Source of the DNA: UBA11400 sp964550435
GTDB taxonomy: Bacteria > Bacteroidota > Rhodothermia > Balneolales > HLUCCA01
DNA: 34,798 nt
Assembly (NCBI GenBank): GCA_964550435.1
Contig: CAZJZI010000024.1
Span: 1 to 34,798 of the forward strand
Direction of reading: 5' to 3'
Positions 25,552 to 33,892 of this stretch are shown here, in pieces (position 1 is the stretch's first letter; each line of letters starts with the position of its first letter). Both the position numbers and the translations under genes were made by a program. Below the pieces are notes generated by a model. That model was not told the origin of the DNA. It did no database searches and saw only the letters and a list, made by a program, of their open reading frames with translations.

Positions 25552-26679
25552 CTAGCGCAATCTATTCGGAATAGTGAAGATTTTCCCGGGTAACGACTTG
25601 ACAAATTTACCAATTTCAAGTTCCAGTAATGCCGCATTCAACTCACCATACCTAAAACCTGTGTTAATGAGCAACGTATCAAAATGCATTTCTTCATTCT
25701 TATATAAAATTTGAAATACATCTCCGGCTTGGTCTGATACTTCGGTCAAAATTGTATTAATATCAACGATATCAGGATCTGAGTCTGTACTATTGGAACG
25801 TACCCAGTCAAATTCAGTAATGATGTCTTCAACAGTTTCCACCATTTTTGCAGTGTTATTTCGAATCAAGAAATTGCATCCACGTCCTTTTCTGTTGTCA
25901 AGAGCATGGGGGATTACAAATACCTCTCTGTTCTGATTGAAGGCTAACTCAGCAGTTATCATGCTGCCACCTTCCATATCTGTCTCTATGACCAAAACCC
26001 CGAGTGAAAGCCCACTGACGATTCTGTTTCTTGTAGGAAAATTCTGATAATCGGGTTTGGTTCCAGGTGGATATTCACTGATTACTAACCCATCTTTCTC
26101 GATGATCTCATCTACCAAAAAGCTATTTTCAGACGGATAAATCCGATCTAGTCCCGAACCAAGCACGGCTATAGTTTTACCTCCACTCTCAAGTGCGGAT
26201 CTATGCGCTATGGTATCAATTCCTCGTGCCAGTCCAGAAACTATAACCAAATCCTGTTCGACTAACTTTTGAGTGAACTCTTTAGTCATGTTTTTGCCAT
26301 ACAAAGAGGGAGCACGTGTGCCTACTACGGCAATACCGGCGCTGTTCAGCAAGCTCACGTCTCCCTTATACCACAGTAGAATTGGTGGATAATCTATATT
26401 TCTAAGTCTCTCTGAGAAATCGACCTGCTCGGGTGTCACGAACGAATACCCCTTTTTAATTGAGTAGTCTATAACGGTATCAACCTTCCCCCAATCTTTA
26501 AAATTTATCAACGATTGGGCGGTCGTCTCACCAACTCCATCAACTTTCAGCAACTGAACCAAAGACAATTCAAAGACCTCTTTTGGATGCTCGACCAACT
26601 CCATGAGCATCCGAGCCCTCTTTGCACCGACACCTTCTACCATTGATAGTGCCAGACGTGTACGAATATCATCGTTCAT
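25552..26679 (-). CDS. dprA: DNA-processing protein DprA
   Basis: DprA loads RecA on incoming single-stranded DNA during natural transformation. The 375-residue protein has an N-terminal helix-hairpin-helix region (LLKVDGVGETTAQSLINF). The extended Rossmann fold follows: GIAVVGTRAPS, then VSGLARGIDTIAHRSAL, AVLGSGLDRIYPSEN, EYPPGT, FPTRNRIVSGLS and IETDMEGGSMITAELA. A C-terminal winged-helix (DML1-like) domain follows at about residues 310-375. These are the full family domains at typical length, so the gene looks intact. Its start lies inside the end of obgE (11-bp overlap), so the two are translated together. Confidence 0.95.
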   Translation of the reverse strand: MNDDIRTRLALSMVEGVGAKRARMLMELVEHPKEVFELSLVQLLKVDGVGETTAQSLINFKDWGKVDTVIDYSIKKGYSFVTPEQVDFSERLRNIDYPPILLWYKGDVSLLNSAGIAVVGTRAPSLYGKNMTKEFTQKLVEQDLVIVSGLARGIDTIAHRSALESGGKTIAVLGSGLDRIYPSENSFLVDEIIEKDGLVISEYPPGTKPDYQNFPTRNRIVSGLSLGVLVIETDMEGGSMITAELAFNQNREVFVIPHALDNRKGRGCNFLIRNNTAKMVETVEDIITEFDWVRSNSTDSDPDIVDINTILTEVSDQAGDVFQILYKNEEMHFDTLLINTGFRYGELNAALLELEIGKFVKSLPGKIFTIPNRLR

Positions 26680-27652
26680 TGGCCTCCTGGATCTTTTTCC
26701 AGAGGCGCTCCTTTAATTCACTAAGGTTATGTCCGGTTGCGGCCGAAACTAAAATTACATCATCAGGAATATTTGGTTCTTCACTAAGTTGGTACCCTTC
26801 AACCAGATCCATTTGAGATATTACAACAATGCGCGGTTTCTCAAGAAGGTCTGCCCGGTATTCTCTGAGTTCATTGATCAATACCTCATATTCGTATTCT
26901 ATTCCGGTCATAGAACTGATTACAAACATTAGGACTTTATTGCGTTCAATGTGACGTAAAAACTGAATTCCAAGTCCTTTTCCTTTGTGAGCATCTTCAA
27001 TGATTCCAGGGATGTCGGCCATCACAAAGCTACGATAATCCGGAAATGAAATAACTCCAAGGTTAGGCTCCATAGTCGTAAACGGATAATCAGCAATCTT
27101 TGGTCGCGCATTCGACATAGCAGCAAGAAGTGTGCTTTTACCTGCATTTGGATAACCCACTAATCCCACATCTGCAATTAGTTTTAACTCGATTTCAACT
27201 ATAATTTCCTCACCTGGTTCACCAGGTTGAGCATACCTTGGCGTCTGATTAACGTCAGTCTTGAAATAGGTGTTGCCATGCCCACCTTTACCTCCATGTG
27301 CAATAACAACTTCCTGCCCTTCTTCCATGATTTCACCAAGACGTCGTCTGGTTTCGAACTCATAGGCAACGGTACCCAAAGGGACGTCAAATACTATCGG
27401 ATCACCATCTTTACCAGATTTGTTTGATCCAGATCCATTGGCTCCATGTGGCGCTTTGACATACTTTTTGTAACGTAAATCGAGTAGTGTATTCATGTTC
27501 GAATTTCCCCGAAGTACGATATTGGCTCCTCTACCTCCGTCACCCCCATCTGGTCCGCCACGTGGGACGTATTTTTCCCGACGAAAGGATACAGCTCCTG
27601 CTCCACCATTTCCGGCTGTCAGATACATCTTGGCGTAATCAGCAAATCTCAT
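26669..27652 (-). CDS. obgE: GTPase ObgE/CgtA
   Basis: Obg is an essential GTPase of 50S ribosome assembly and stress signalling. The 327-residue protein has the glycine-rich Obg fold (AGNGGAGAVSFRREKYVPRG, GGDGGRGANIVL) at residues 1-157 and a G domain: G1 in GYPNAGKST, switch I PFTTMEPNLG, G3 DIPG, and G5 SAATG. The G4 motif, NKxD in most G proteins, reads SQMD (in VISQMDL), so both the Asn and the Lys are replaced. There is no C-terminal OCT domain, as is usual for short Obg proteins. It heads a two-gene unit with dprA. Confidence 0.95.
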   Translation of the reverse strand: MRFADYAKMYLTAGNGGAGAVSFRREKYVPRGGPDGGDGGRGANIVLRGNSNMNTLLDLRYKKYVKAPHGANGSGSNKSGKDGDPIVFDVPLGTVAYEFETRRRLGEIMEEGQEVVIAHGGKGGHGNTYFKTDVNQTPRYAQPGEPGEEIIVEIELKLIADVGLVGYPNAGKSTLLAAMSNARPKIADYPFTTMEPNLGVISFPDYRSFVMADIPGIIEDAHKGKGLGIQFLRHIERNKVLMFVISSMTGIEYEYEVLINELREYRADLLEKPRIVVISQMDLVEGYQLSEEPNIPDDVILVSAATGHNLSELKERLWKKIQEANER

Positions 27653-27769
27653 AATAAAAATCCATTCAGAATGATGAATATCATCCGTTTTTTAAGTTTC
27701 TTTTAAATATAGAGTCAAAAACCGGGCAAAACTTACACGAATTTGATTTATTTCATGTATGATTATGAA

Positions 27770-30355
27770 TTAGTTGCCCGTGGGACTGTTCTTGATAAGT
27801 GTGAGATTGAGTCCGTCGATGAAATCACCTTCATAGGTGGCGCGGACTGTGATATCCATTGTTTCTTTCAAAGGCGAAGCATCCAGAATACTCAACTGGT
27901 TAGGATCCGGATACAATCGGTAGTTACCAGGTTCAACTTCATCGATGTAAAAGGCTCCATCAGAAAAAGTACGGGCTTCTCGAACTTCTCCGGTTTCAAC
28001 GTTTTCGAGATATAAGCGAAGTCCACCCAGATCTCGAACAGATTCCCCCTCTTTAAGAACTACTTTTCCTTCTAAAATACCAGAATAATAGAACGGGATG
28101 TCGATGTTTTTATACTGATTAGGATCTGCAACAAATGAGAACTGACGTTGTTTTGGTACTAACATTGGATTACTTATGGCAGCCTTGTTAATATCTACAT
28201 GATAGCGTTCGTACTGCTGAAGCTGTGAGAACCTATAAATGCCATCGCGACCTAATTGCGAAGCAGATATGCGATTCATCCGGATGGCTGGATCATCTAT
28301 GATGGTCTCTCCCTCGTCAAAGGATCCGTTTTCGTTACTATCGATGAACATCCTGATGCTGGCTCCTGATCGACCTACCTGCTGACGAAAATCAGCGTTG
28401 AAATAGTTAGTCTGAGGATCATAACCCACCGAGCCTCGGAGATTATGGCTTAACGTAGCCTGGGTACCACGGAATCGCATGCGAGAGGTTGATCGGGCAA
28501 AATTGAAATCAATAACAAATCCAACTTGTACGGTATTTATTCCCTGTACTATGTTTCGTCCCATGGTCACATCAATTCGGGCATTGGTCATGACCTGCCG
28601 GGAAAACTGAAAATCAACCGTTTCGATTTGATTGTTGTCCTGACTGTATTCTACCTGACCACGTAAAAAAGTTCCGCGCAAATACGTTGGGACATCAAAG
28701 GATCGTGCAAAAGTGTATGTAGCCGAAGATATCAGCCTTGCACTCTGGAGTGAAGTCGTTCCCCGGTCGAAATTTGAAAGCCGATAGCCAGTACGGAAGT
28801 TAATTCTGGCAATCCTAACGTTTAGTTCACCATAATGACGTGTAGTGCTTCCTCCATCAAAGGTCAGGTACTCAAATGAGTAGCGAAGACCAAATGGAAT
28901 ACGGGTTTGGTAAAAAGGCAAGAAGATGTTCGTCGACAGATTTCGATCAAACCTGGACGGATTATAAGCGCCGTAGCCATCATATTGTGTGGCATTTATT
29001 GCAACTGAGGATCCATTTGCATACAATACACTTCCATTTATTCCGTAATAGGCAGCCGGAGCAATGTCGGCACTGATCAAGTATTGGTCAAATAATCTAA
29101 AGTTTACTTGATTATACCATAATGACTGAACACTGTCAGCTTCAACATAGTCAAATCCAGTCTTTAGTGTCATTGCACTTGAAACACCATAGCTAGCATT
29201 AAACTGACCAATTCGACTGTATTCGGTTCCGGGGAAAAGATTCCGTTCATAGACACCTGCGTCGAGATTATAGATCAATTCTCCTTTAGGCAAAAATGTA
29301 AATGGAATCTGTAACCGACGTGTGATTTCATCTACAGCACCACTAGGAGAAATGGTTACAATGCGGATGTCGGAACTACCAAAGTTTAGGGGGATATCCG
29401 TCTGAAAGTCACCGAATTCGTTGGCAATCTGAAAATCTACTAGTTGATTGTTAATATAAATTTCAACTTCAGATTGGGGGTCTGCCTGTCCTGTGTAACG
29501 ATATGTATCAAACGATCGACGGGGAAGAATTCTGTCGTTAGACAATCGCAACCCTATAAACTCTTGTGGAATTTGTCCGGATGAGTTGATTTGACCGGCA
29601 AGAACCTGTGACAAAGATCGACTATTGGGTAGAGCGTATCTCCAGCGCATGGTATTGAACTCAGAAGTGGTACCCTGAGGTGAGCTCGTTACGATATGTC
29701 CACCCTGGATGTCTCCGCCTAAAAACTCCGCACCGAGATTAAATACCTGACTATAGGAAAGAGAAGTTGAATACGATTTATTAACTGAATAGTCTACGAA
29801 TGTTCCGTTTAGTAAACTTCTATTGCGAGTGTAAACCAATGGATAATTGGGATCCGTTCTGGTGTTGTTCATCATTTGCTGACGACGCAACGTTCTTTCG
29901 AGAAGTGTTAAGACGGGCAACTTTTCAGCTGTAGTTATTCGCATTGTAAGCGAATTGAAATCAACCGCAGACTCTACATCAAACAGATTATCAAAAGCCG
30001 TTTGTGATATATAGAAGTCTAAATCCCTTACAATGAACTGGCTCACATCAGCTGGATAAACAACTCCACCTTTTCTCATGATTCCAGACCTGAAATCTAT
30101 ACTAAAAGATCTATCCTCTGAAATGTAGTAACCAGTTATTGTTGCGTTGCCCGTATTGACATTATGTACAATTCGCAACTGTTGCATGAGCTCAATAGTT
30201 GGATAATAAAACTGTTCACCATCATAAACAGCTGTTATAATTGAGTTTACTACAGTAGAATAACGGAAATTTAAGGCGACCTCTTCCAGTTCATCTACAT
30301 TTTGGCTATATGATGAACGCGTGAGTCCTGGCGCAAGGATGATGGCCAGGATCAA
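27770..30355 (-). CDS. outer-membrane usher-like protein of a chaperone-usher system
   Basis: The 861-residue protein fits a divergent usher. An N-terminal region (about 20-160) has two small alpha/beta modules (FYYPTIELMQQLRI; FYISQTAFDNLF) like those in archaic ushers. A long beta-rich barrel follows from about 180. The plug-like segment is VEIYINNQLVDFQIANEFGD followed by IPLNFGSSDIRIV near residues 300-330, and then FLPKGELIYNLDAGVYER. The C-terminal about 180 residues contain a D-rich loop (DSNENGSFDEGETI) and a carboxypeptidase-regulatory-like Ig fold (GILEGKVVLKEGE...YIDEVEPGNYRLYPDP). Ushers thread and polymerise subunits delivered by the periplasmic chaperone. The TTG at 30355 gives a hydrophobic stretch with no basic start; reading on upstream in frame to a CTG at 30385 adds LIRRLIHIPV, a better signal peptide. 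The chaperone gene lies 174 bp before it. Confidence 0.8.
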   Translation of the reverse strand: MILAIILAPGLTRSSYSQNVDELEEVALNFRYSTVVNSIITAVYDGEQFYYPTIELMQQLRIVHNVNTGNATITGYYISEDRSFSIDFRSGIMRKGGVVYPADVSQFIVRDLDFYISQTAFDNLFDVESAVDFNSLTMRITTAEKLPVLTLLERTLRRQQMMNNTRTDPNYPLVYTRNRSLLNGTFVDYSVNKSYSTSLSYSQVFNLGAEFLGGDIQGGHIVTSSPQGTTSEFNTMRWRYALPNSRSLSQVLAGQINSSGQIPQEFIGLRLSNDRILPRRSFDTYRYTGQADPQSEVEIYINNQLVDFQIANEFGDFQTDIPLNFGSSDIRIVTISPSGAVDEITRRLQIPFTFLPKGELIYNLDAGVYERNLFPGTEYSRIGQFNASYGVSSAMTLKTGFDYVEADSVQSLWYNQVNFRLFDQYLISADIAPAAYYGINGSVLYANGSSVAINATQYDGYGAYNPSRFDRNLSTNIFLPFYQTRIPFGLRYSFEYLTFDGGSTTRHYGELNVRIARINFRTGYRLSNFDRGTTSLQSARLISSATYTFARSFDVPTYLRGTFLRGQVEYSQDNNQIETVDFQFSRQVMTNARIDVTMGRNIVQGINTVQVGFVIDFNFARSTSRMRFRGTQATLSHNLRGSVGYDPQTNYFNADFRQQVGRSGASIRMFIDSNENGSFDEGETIIDDPAIRMNRISASQLGRDGIYRFSQLQQYERYHVDINKAAISNPMLVPKQRQFSFVADPNQYKNIDIPFYYSGILEGKVVLKEGESVRDLGGLRLYLENVETGEVREARTFSDGAFYIDEVEPGNYRLYPDPNQLSILDASPLKETMDITVRATYEGDFIDGLNLTLIKNSPTGN

Positions 30356-30529
30356 AACTGGAATATGTATAAGTCTTCGGATCAGGGTTACTTTCGGCTT
30401 TACATGTCTGTAGTTGACATAATCGGCGAAAAGATAGGATTAGTTCAGGAATTCACTTGTTAGGGTTTCCTTAATTAGGAATAAAACAGACTCAAACAAC
30501 ATTAGAATATCTCTAAAAACGGTTCTGGA

Positions 30530-31357
30530 TCAAGGTAGCGTTACTGATGCAGACTGATTGACAGGTTGAATTGGAATTACATCCTGCCCTGGCATATCAC
30601 CACGTTGAGATTCAAAACGGATGTCAACGGTATAGTTTCCAGTAGAGAATTCACCCGGTAGTGTAAATCTACGTGTGCCGTCGAAATATATTGACACCGG
30701 GAAAGAGTTCTCGGCAGCTACTCGGTTATTTGAATCTCTCAGTGTTAAATGAGCAGAGCCAAAAAATGGTGAATTTCCAGTTCTATAAACGTCAACAAGT
30801 GCACTGAAACCGTTAGCCGTTCTTTCACCACGAATATTGTTAAGACGAATAGCGGTATTTACGTTACCCTTTTTGTAGAAAAGTGCCGTTACTTGTTCGA
30901 ATCTAAATGTTATTTGCGTCCGGACTCCCTCAACAGCAAGTTCATCTATAGAGGGTGTTTGTGGATTAGACGCAGTACGGATACGTGTCCAGTATAGTCC
31001 ATCTGCGATCCCTTGGGGTGGACGAGCAGTAATTCTAACAGTCTGGCGCTGTCCGGGCTCTAAAACAAAGTTTCTTGGAAATGCTCTTACCCAATCCGTT
31101 GCTGCAAATTGTTTGTAAGCTACAGAATCATCGTACACCATGAATCCATTACCCGATTCATCCGTTGCGGAATAGCCGAATAGAAAATCCACTGCAATTT
31201 CCTGATTTTGATTGGATCCATTCATAACCACAAAAGAACCAAAGCTATTACCGTCGTTCATAAATACGAACACGGGAGCTATGGACACTTGACTGTAAAC
31301 GGCACTGACAGATGATAAACTGAATATCAGTGCAAGGAATAAAGCTCGGAGTTTCAT
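30530..31357 (-). CDS. PapD-like periplasmic pilus chaperone
   Basis: The 275-residue protein has a signal peptide (MKLRALFLALIFSLSSVSAVYSQ) and an immunoglobulin-like N-terminal domain: VSIAPVFVFMNDGNSFGSFV, then ATDWVRAFPRNFVLEPGQRQTVRIT, PPQGIADGLYWTRI, and the ALFYKKGN strand near residue 170, which recalls the LFYRP strand of PapD. A second Ig-like domain follows (TRRFTLPGEFSTGNYTVDIRF). These proteins cap subunits in the periplasm by donating a strand. I see no Arg near the usual N-terminal anchoring position or Lys in the strand before LFY, so subunit anchoring may differ. It lies between the usher and the subunit genes, as expected for such a locus. Confidence 0.8.
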   Translation of the reverse strand: MKLRALFLALIFSLSSVSAVYSQVSIAPVFVFMNDGNSFGSFVVMNGSNQNQEIAVDFLFGYSATDESGNGFMVYDDSVAYKQFAATDWVRAFPRNFVLEPGQRQTVRITARPPQGIADGLYWTRIRTASNPQTPSIDELAVEGVRTQITFRFEQVTALFYKKGNVNTAIRLNNIRGERTANGFSALVDVYRTGNSPFFGSAHLTLRDSNNRVAAENSFPVSIYFDGTRRFTLPGEFSTGNYTVDIRFESQRGDMPGQDVIPIQPVNQSASVTLP

Positions 31358-31478
31358 TAGTACGGTTGGGTAAGCTTATGTTTTAACTACAACGTTTAGA
31401 ACGTCTAAAATAAGATGTAATTGTATCAAATAAAATACGCTATATAAATCGTTACTACCAACATGGTAGCTAAAAAAA

Positions 31479-31502
31479 AAGCCCTCTTGGGAAAGAGGGC
31501 TT
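31479..31502 (-). terminator. strong intrinsic terminator after a pilin-like gene
   Basis: AAGCCCTCTT and AAGAGGGCTT form a 10-bp stem with a GGGA/TCCC loop. On the minus strand it is followed by nine T. It lies 27 bp after the stop at 31529, so the subunit message ends before the chaperone gene. Confidence 0.93.
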
Positions 31503-31528
31503 TGAATTGTATTTCCAAATCTACCTAA

Positions 31529-32032
31529 TCAGTTGTAGGTCGCGGTAAGAGTTATCGTTCCAGAATATGAGCCTGAGTGTGTACCATCAGGTGTAATTGA
31601 CCCACCCACAGAAACGAAAGCGTTTCCGGAAGCGTTCAAGGTCACATTTTGGGTTGTTTGAGCACTAGTCGTAAATGCTGTGTTATTTGAGGGATTTATA
31701 TCAGCACTTGCAGCTACATCGTACCCTGCTGTATAAGTTATAGGAAGGGCATCAGGATCAGTACCTGTAAGCGTTGCAGGGAGTGTCAGGGCTAGATCCA
31801 CAGTCAAACCTGGTTGTCCAGTTACTGAAAATGTACCTGCATTAGCTGCGTCGAAGGCGATAGTACTGGTAGTATTTTGTGTAACAGTACCGAACTCGAG
31901 ATTAGCACCTGCAGTAACGTTTACTGCAGATTGTATATTAGCAGATGCTGTAATGATGTCGTTATCGGTTACTTGAGCATATGCAACGGAACCCATTGCA
32001 ACTAAGGCCAGTGTAAGTATGAGTTTTTTCAT
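31529..32032 (-). CDS. DUF4402-like subunit (pilin-like), candidate for high expression
   Basis: The 167-residue protein has a signal peptide (MKKLILTLALVAMGSVAYAQ) and a beta-sandwich body rich in Thr, Ala and Asn with no Cys. Body motifs include NVTAGANLEFGTVTQN and FSVTGQPGLTVDLAL. The DUF4402 closing strands are FVSVGGSITPDG and GSYSGTITLTATYN. The last 14 residues have Gly at -14 and Tyr at -2, the classical signature recognised by PapD-type chaperones. A TATAAT-like box lies about 60 bp upstream, and a strong terminator closes the gene. It is monocistronic and directly precedes the chaperone gene, so it could be a main or accessory subunit. Confidence 0.82.
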   Translation of the reverse strand: MKKLILTLALVAMGSVAYAQVTDNDIITASANIQSAVNVTAGANLEFGTVTQNTTSTIAFDAANAGTFSVTGQPGLTVDLALTLPATLTGTDPDALPITYTAGYDVAASADINPSNNTAFTTSAQTTQNVTLNASGNAFVSVGGSITPDGTHSGSYSGTITLTATYN

Positions 32033-32092
32033 GGTGGTTGAGATATTTGTGTGAAGTAAAATTGGTTAGAGTCTTTTTTATTACGATGGTAA

Positions 32093-32098
32093 ATTATA
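32093..32098 (-). promoter_or_regulatory. possible -10 box of the 167-residue subunit gene
   Basis: TATAAT on the minus strand lies about 60 bp before the ATG at 32032. No good -35 hexamer is at 16-18 bp (TTGATT occurs only 6 bp upstream), so the assignment is weak. Confidence 0.35.
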
Positions 32099-32189
32099 CA
32101 CTAAAATCAAGTTACGCCGTTAAAATCCTTTAACTTTAGCCACATATTCCATGTTTTGGAGTGATTTTCAATTAATAAATCCGAAGAAA

Positions 32190-32768
32190 TCATAAAAACT
32201 CAACTTGAAGGGTAAGCGTTCCCGTGTATGTACCAGCAACTACATCTCTAACTTCAAGATCGCCAAATATATATAAATACGAGGTATGAAGCGAGGACGA
32301 AGATCTCCTGTTGGTTCCTTCGAATAATCGAAAGGTTGCTTCACCATTTTGGAATTCTTGAGCGCCTCTGACATCTCCTAGCGTCTGACCATTGTTCGTG
32401 TATGCTGCTCGTAACTGCATTTCGATTCTACAACTGTCGTCAAAACATTCCGGAATAGTCGCGAGTTCCAAATATTCATCCTGTAAGAGTTGAATATTTA
32501 CATAGGATGTAGGGATACCAACCAAACTGAATACACCCATCCGTGGATCCCCCAATGGAATCGAACTGCGTTCATTTGGATTCAGGATCCCAAAATCTAA
32601 CTCATTCTCTACAGATGATCCCGACTCGGTTTCTACAGTCATAGTAAACTGAATGAATTGTGCTGAAACTGGTATGGTGCCAAATAGCAATACCAGAAGG
32701 GTTAATGTGGTGGTTAATAAATTCCACAGACAAATTGGCCTACTATATTTAATCATCCGATCAGTCAT
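32190..32768 (-). CDS. DUF4402-like subunit with CX4C motif
   Basis: This 192-residue protein (taking the ATG at 32768, whose first bases overlap the stop of the gene before it by 8 bp) has a signal peptide ending ...FGTIPVSAQ. A TTG at 32774 or an ATG at 32756 are alternatives. The Ig-like body carries CFDDSC (C-X4-C), a probable disulphide, followed by AAYTNNGQTLG. The closing strands are YLYIFGDLEV and GTYTGTLTLQVEFL, with Gly at -14 and Phe at -2. It is closest in motif order to the 197-residue protein encoded just before it. It is the last gene of the three-subunit run, likely an adaptor or minor subunit (inference). Confidence 0.75.
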   Translation of the reverse strand: MTDRMIKYSRPICLWNLLTTTLTLLVLLFGTIPVSAQFIQFTMTVETESGSSVENELDFGILNPNERSSIPLGDPRMGVFSLVGIPTSYVNIQLLQDEYLELATIPECFDDSCRIEMQLRAAYTNNGQTLGDVRGAQEFQNGEATFRLFEGTNRRSSSSLHTSYLYIFGDLEVRDVVAGTYTGTLTLQVEFL

Positions 32769-33354
32769 AGGCAACAGTTATCGTAATGACGTTTGAATAG
32801 CTGCCTGCTTGATTGTCAATTGTCGCAGAAACATCCCCATAAATGTAGAGATATGCTGTTTCTGTAGGAGGAGTGTATCCTGCATGAGGTGGTACTGGCG
32901 GTGGACGAGGTGGCCCCCCGGCTCTGGCTCGAAACGGGAATCGAACAGTAGACCCTGTAAAGACGACAGCGCCTGAAGTCACACCCGATAATTGTCCGGC
33001 ATTCGTGTAAGCAGTGAACATGTTAAAGGTCATCTGACATGAAGTTTGAGCACATCCAGTATTTCCGTTCAGATACAAAATTACCGGATAGGGACTGATT
33101 GTTACAAAGGCATCAAGGAACTGGATACCCTCCATGCTCACGACACCTTCGAGTCCGGAACCAAGAGTAATAGAAGCAGAGCCAGGCTTAAAAATCGACC
33201 CAAAATTAAGATCTTGCACGGCGGTTACAAGTGGTGTTGACGAAACATACGACCCGAAGTCGATTTCAACCTGAGCATAGGAATCCCGTGGCTGAACAAG
33301 AACAGCAAGAATCACTAATCCAAAACATACATATTTAGATGTAATCGATTTCAA
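32761..33354 (-). CDS. DUF4402-like subunit with CX4C motif and proline-rich loop
   Basis: This 197-residue protein is read from a TTG at 33354, about nine bases after AAGGAG; an earlier TTG at 33381 would add 9 residues. No ATG start exists. The signal peptide is KSITSKYVCFGLVILAVLVQ...SYAQ. The body has CAQTSC (C-X4-C) followed by TAYTNAGQLSG, as in the gene downstream. Unusually, a Gly/Pro-rich loop (GGPPRPPPVPPHAGYTPP) precedes YLYIYGDVS. The C-terminus GSYSNVITITVAYD keeps Gly at -14 and Tyr at -2. The start region overlaps the previous gene by about 20 bp, so translation is probably coupled. Confidence 0.75.
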   Translation of the reverse strand: MKSITSKYVCFGLVILAVLVQPRDSYAQVEIDFGSYVSSTPLVTAVQDLNFGSIFKPGSASITLGSGLEGVVSMEGIQFLDAFVTISPYPVILYLNGNTGCAQTSCQMTFNMFTAYTNAGQLSGVTSGAVVFTGSTVRFPFRARAGGPPRPPPVPPHAGYTPPTETAYLYIYGDVSATIDNQAGSYSNVITITVAYD

Positions 33355-33892
33355 TGGCAAATTCTCCTTCGTATTGGCCAAACACTGCGTTTTGAATGTC
33401 TACTCTTCCACCGATCCAAATAAAGAATCGTCCGTCAGTTCCTATCATGAAATCTGTCCGTGATGGATCTATGAGCTGCGAGTTTGGCTGGTTATCGTCT
33501 TCGTTGCCGGACAGACTGTATTGAAACAATAACGTTTCAGCACCCCCCGCTCTGGTGAGCTCTCTTTGAGGGATGTATGTAACACGGATCATCGCCTCCG
33601 GACGCCCGGTTATCAACAATTTTCCGGCACCTTCATCGTTTTGTGGATTCACGAAGATATCCAACGCACCAACAGTTACACTCCCCAAATTGATATTGCT
33701 GAGTGTAGCTATTTCAATAGACTCTACAACGGTAGCTGTAGCGTTGATGGACACACTGGCAGAGATTCCATTACTAGTACCATTTGTCTGTCCAAAAACT
33801 CTTATTGGGATTAACCCCAATAAAATCAAGACACCAACTCGTATCAGGAAATTAGGATTAAAGTGATTCAAAAAGTGATGTAGTTTTCTCAT
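33335..33892 (-). CDS. DUF4402-like subunit without Cys
   Basis: The 185-residue protein has a long signal peptide (MRKLHHFLNHFNPNFLIRVG...PIRVFGQ). The DUF4402-type start SINATATVVESIEIATLSNI resembles the segment VRATVVESASVESL of the subunit encoded at 34206-34709. The closing strands are FFIWIGGRVDI and GQYEGEFAIEIDYI, with Gly at -14 and Tyr at -2. It is the first gene of the three-subunit run; the gene after it begins inside its 3' end. A weak promoter candidate (TTGATT-17-TTTATT at 33911-33939) lies just upstream. It is more diverged than the Cys-containing pair. Confidence 0.75.
   Translation of the reverse strand: MRKLHHFLNHFNPNFLIRVGVLILLGLIPIRVFGQTNGTSNGISASVSINATATVVESIEIATLSNINLGSVTVGALDIFVNPQNDEGAGKLLITGRPEAMIRVTYIPQRELTRAGGAETLLFQYSLSGNEDDNQPNSQLIDPSRTDFMIGTDGRFFIWIGGRVDIQNAVFGQYEGEFAIEIDYI

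Noticed and set aside
27722..27780. CGGGCAA ... TTGCCCG inverted repeat near the usher stop
   Set aside because: The arms are about 45 bp apart, one is in coding sequence and no T-run follows; not a convincing terminator.
31455..31469. Small hairpin CTACCA-aca-TGGTAG next to the strong terminator
   Set aside because: It is short and lies beyond the T-run; it may be an operator for the chaperone gene, but nothing else supports this.
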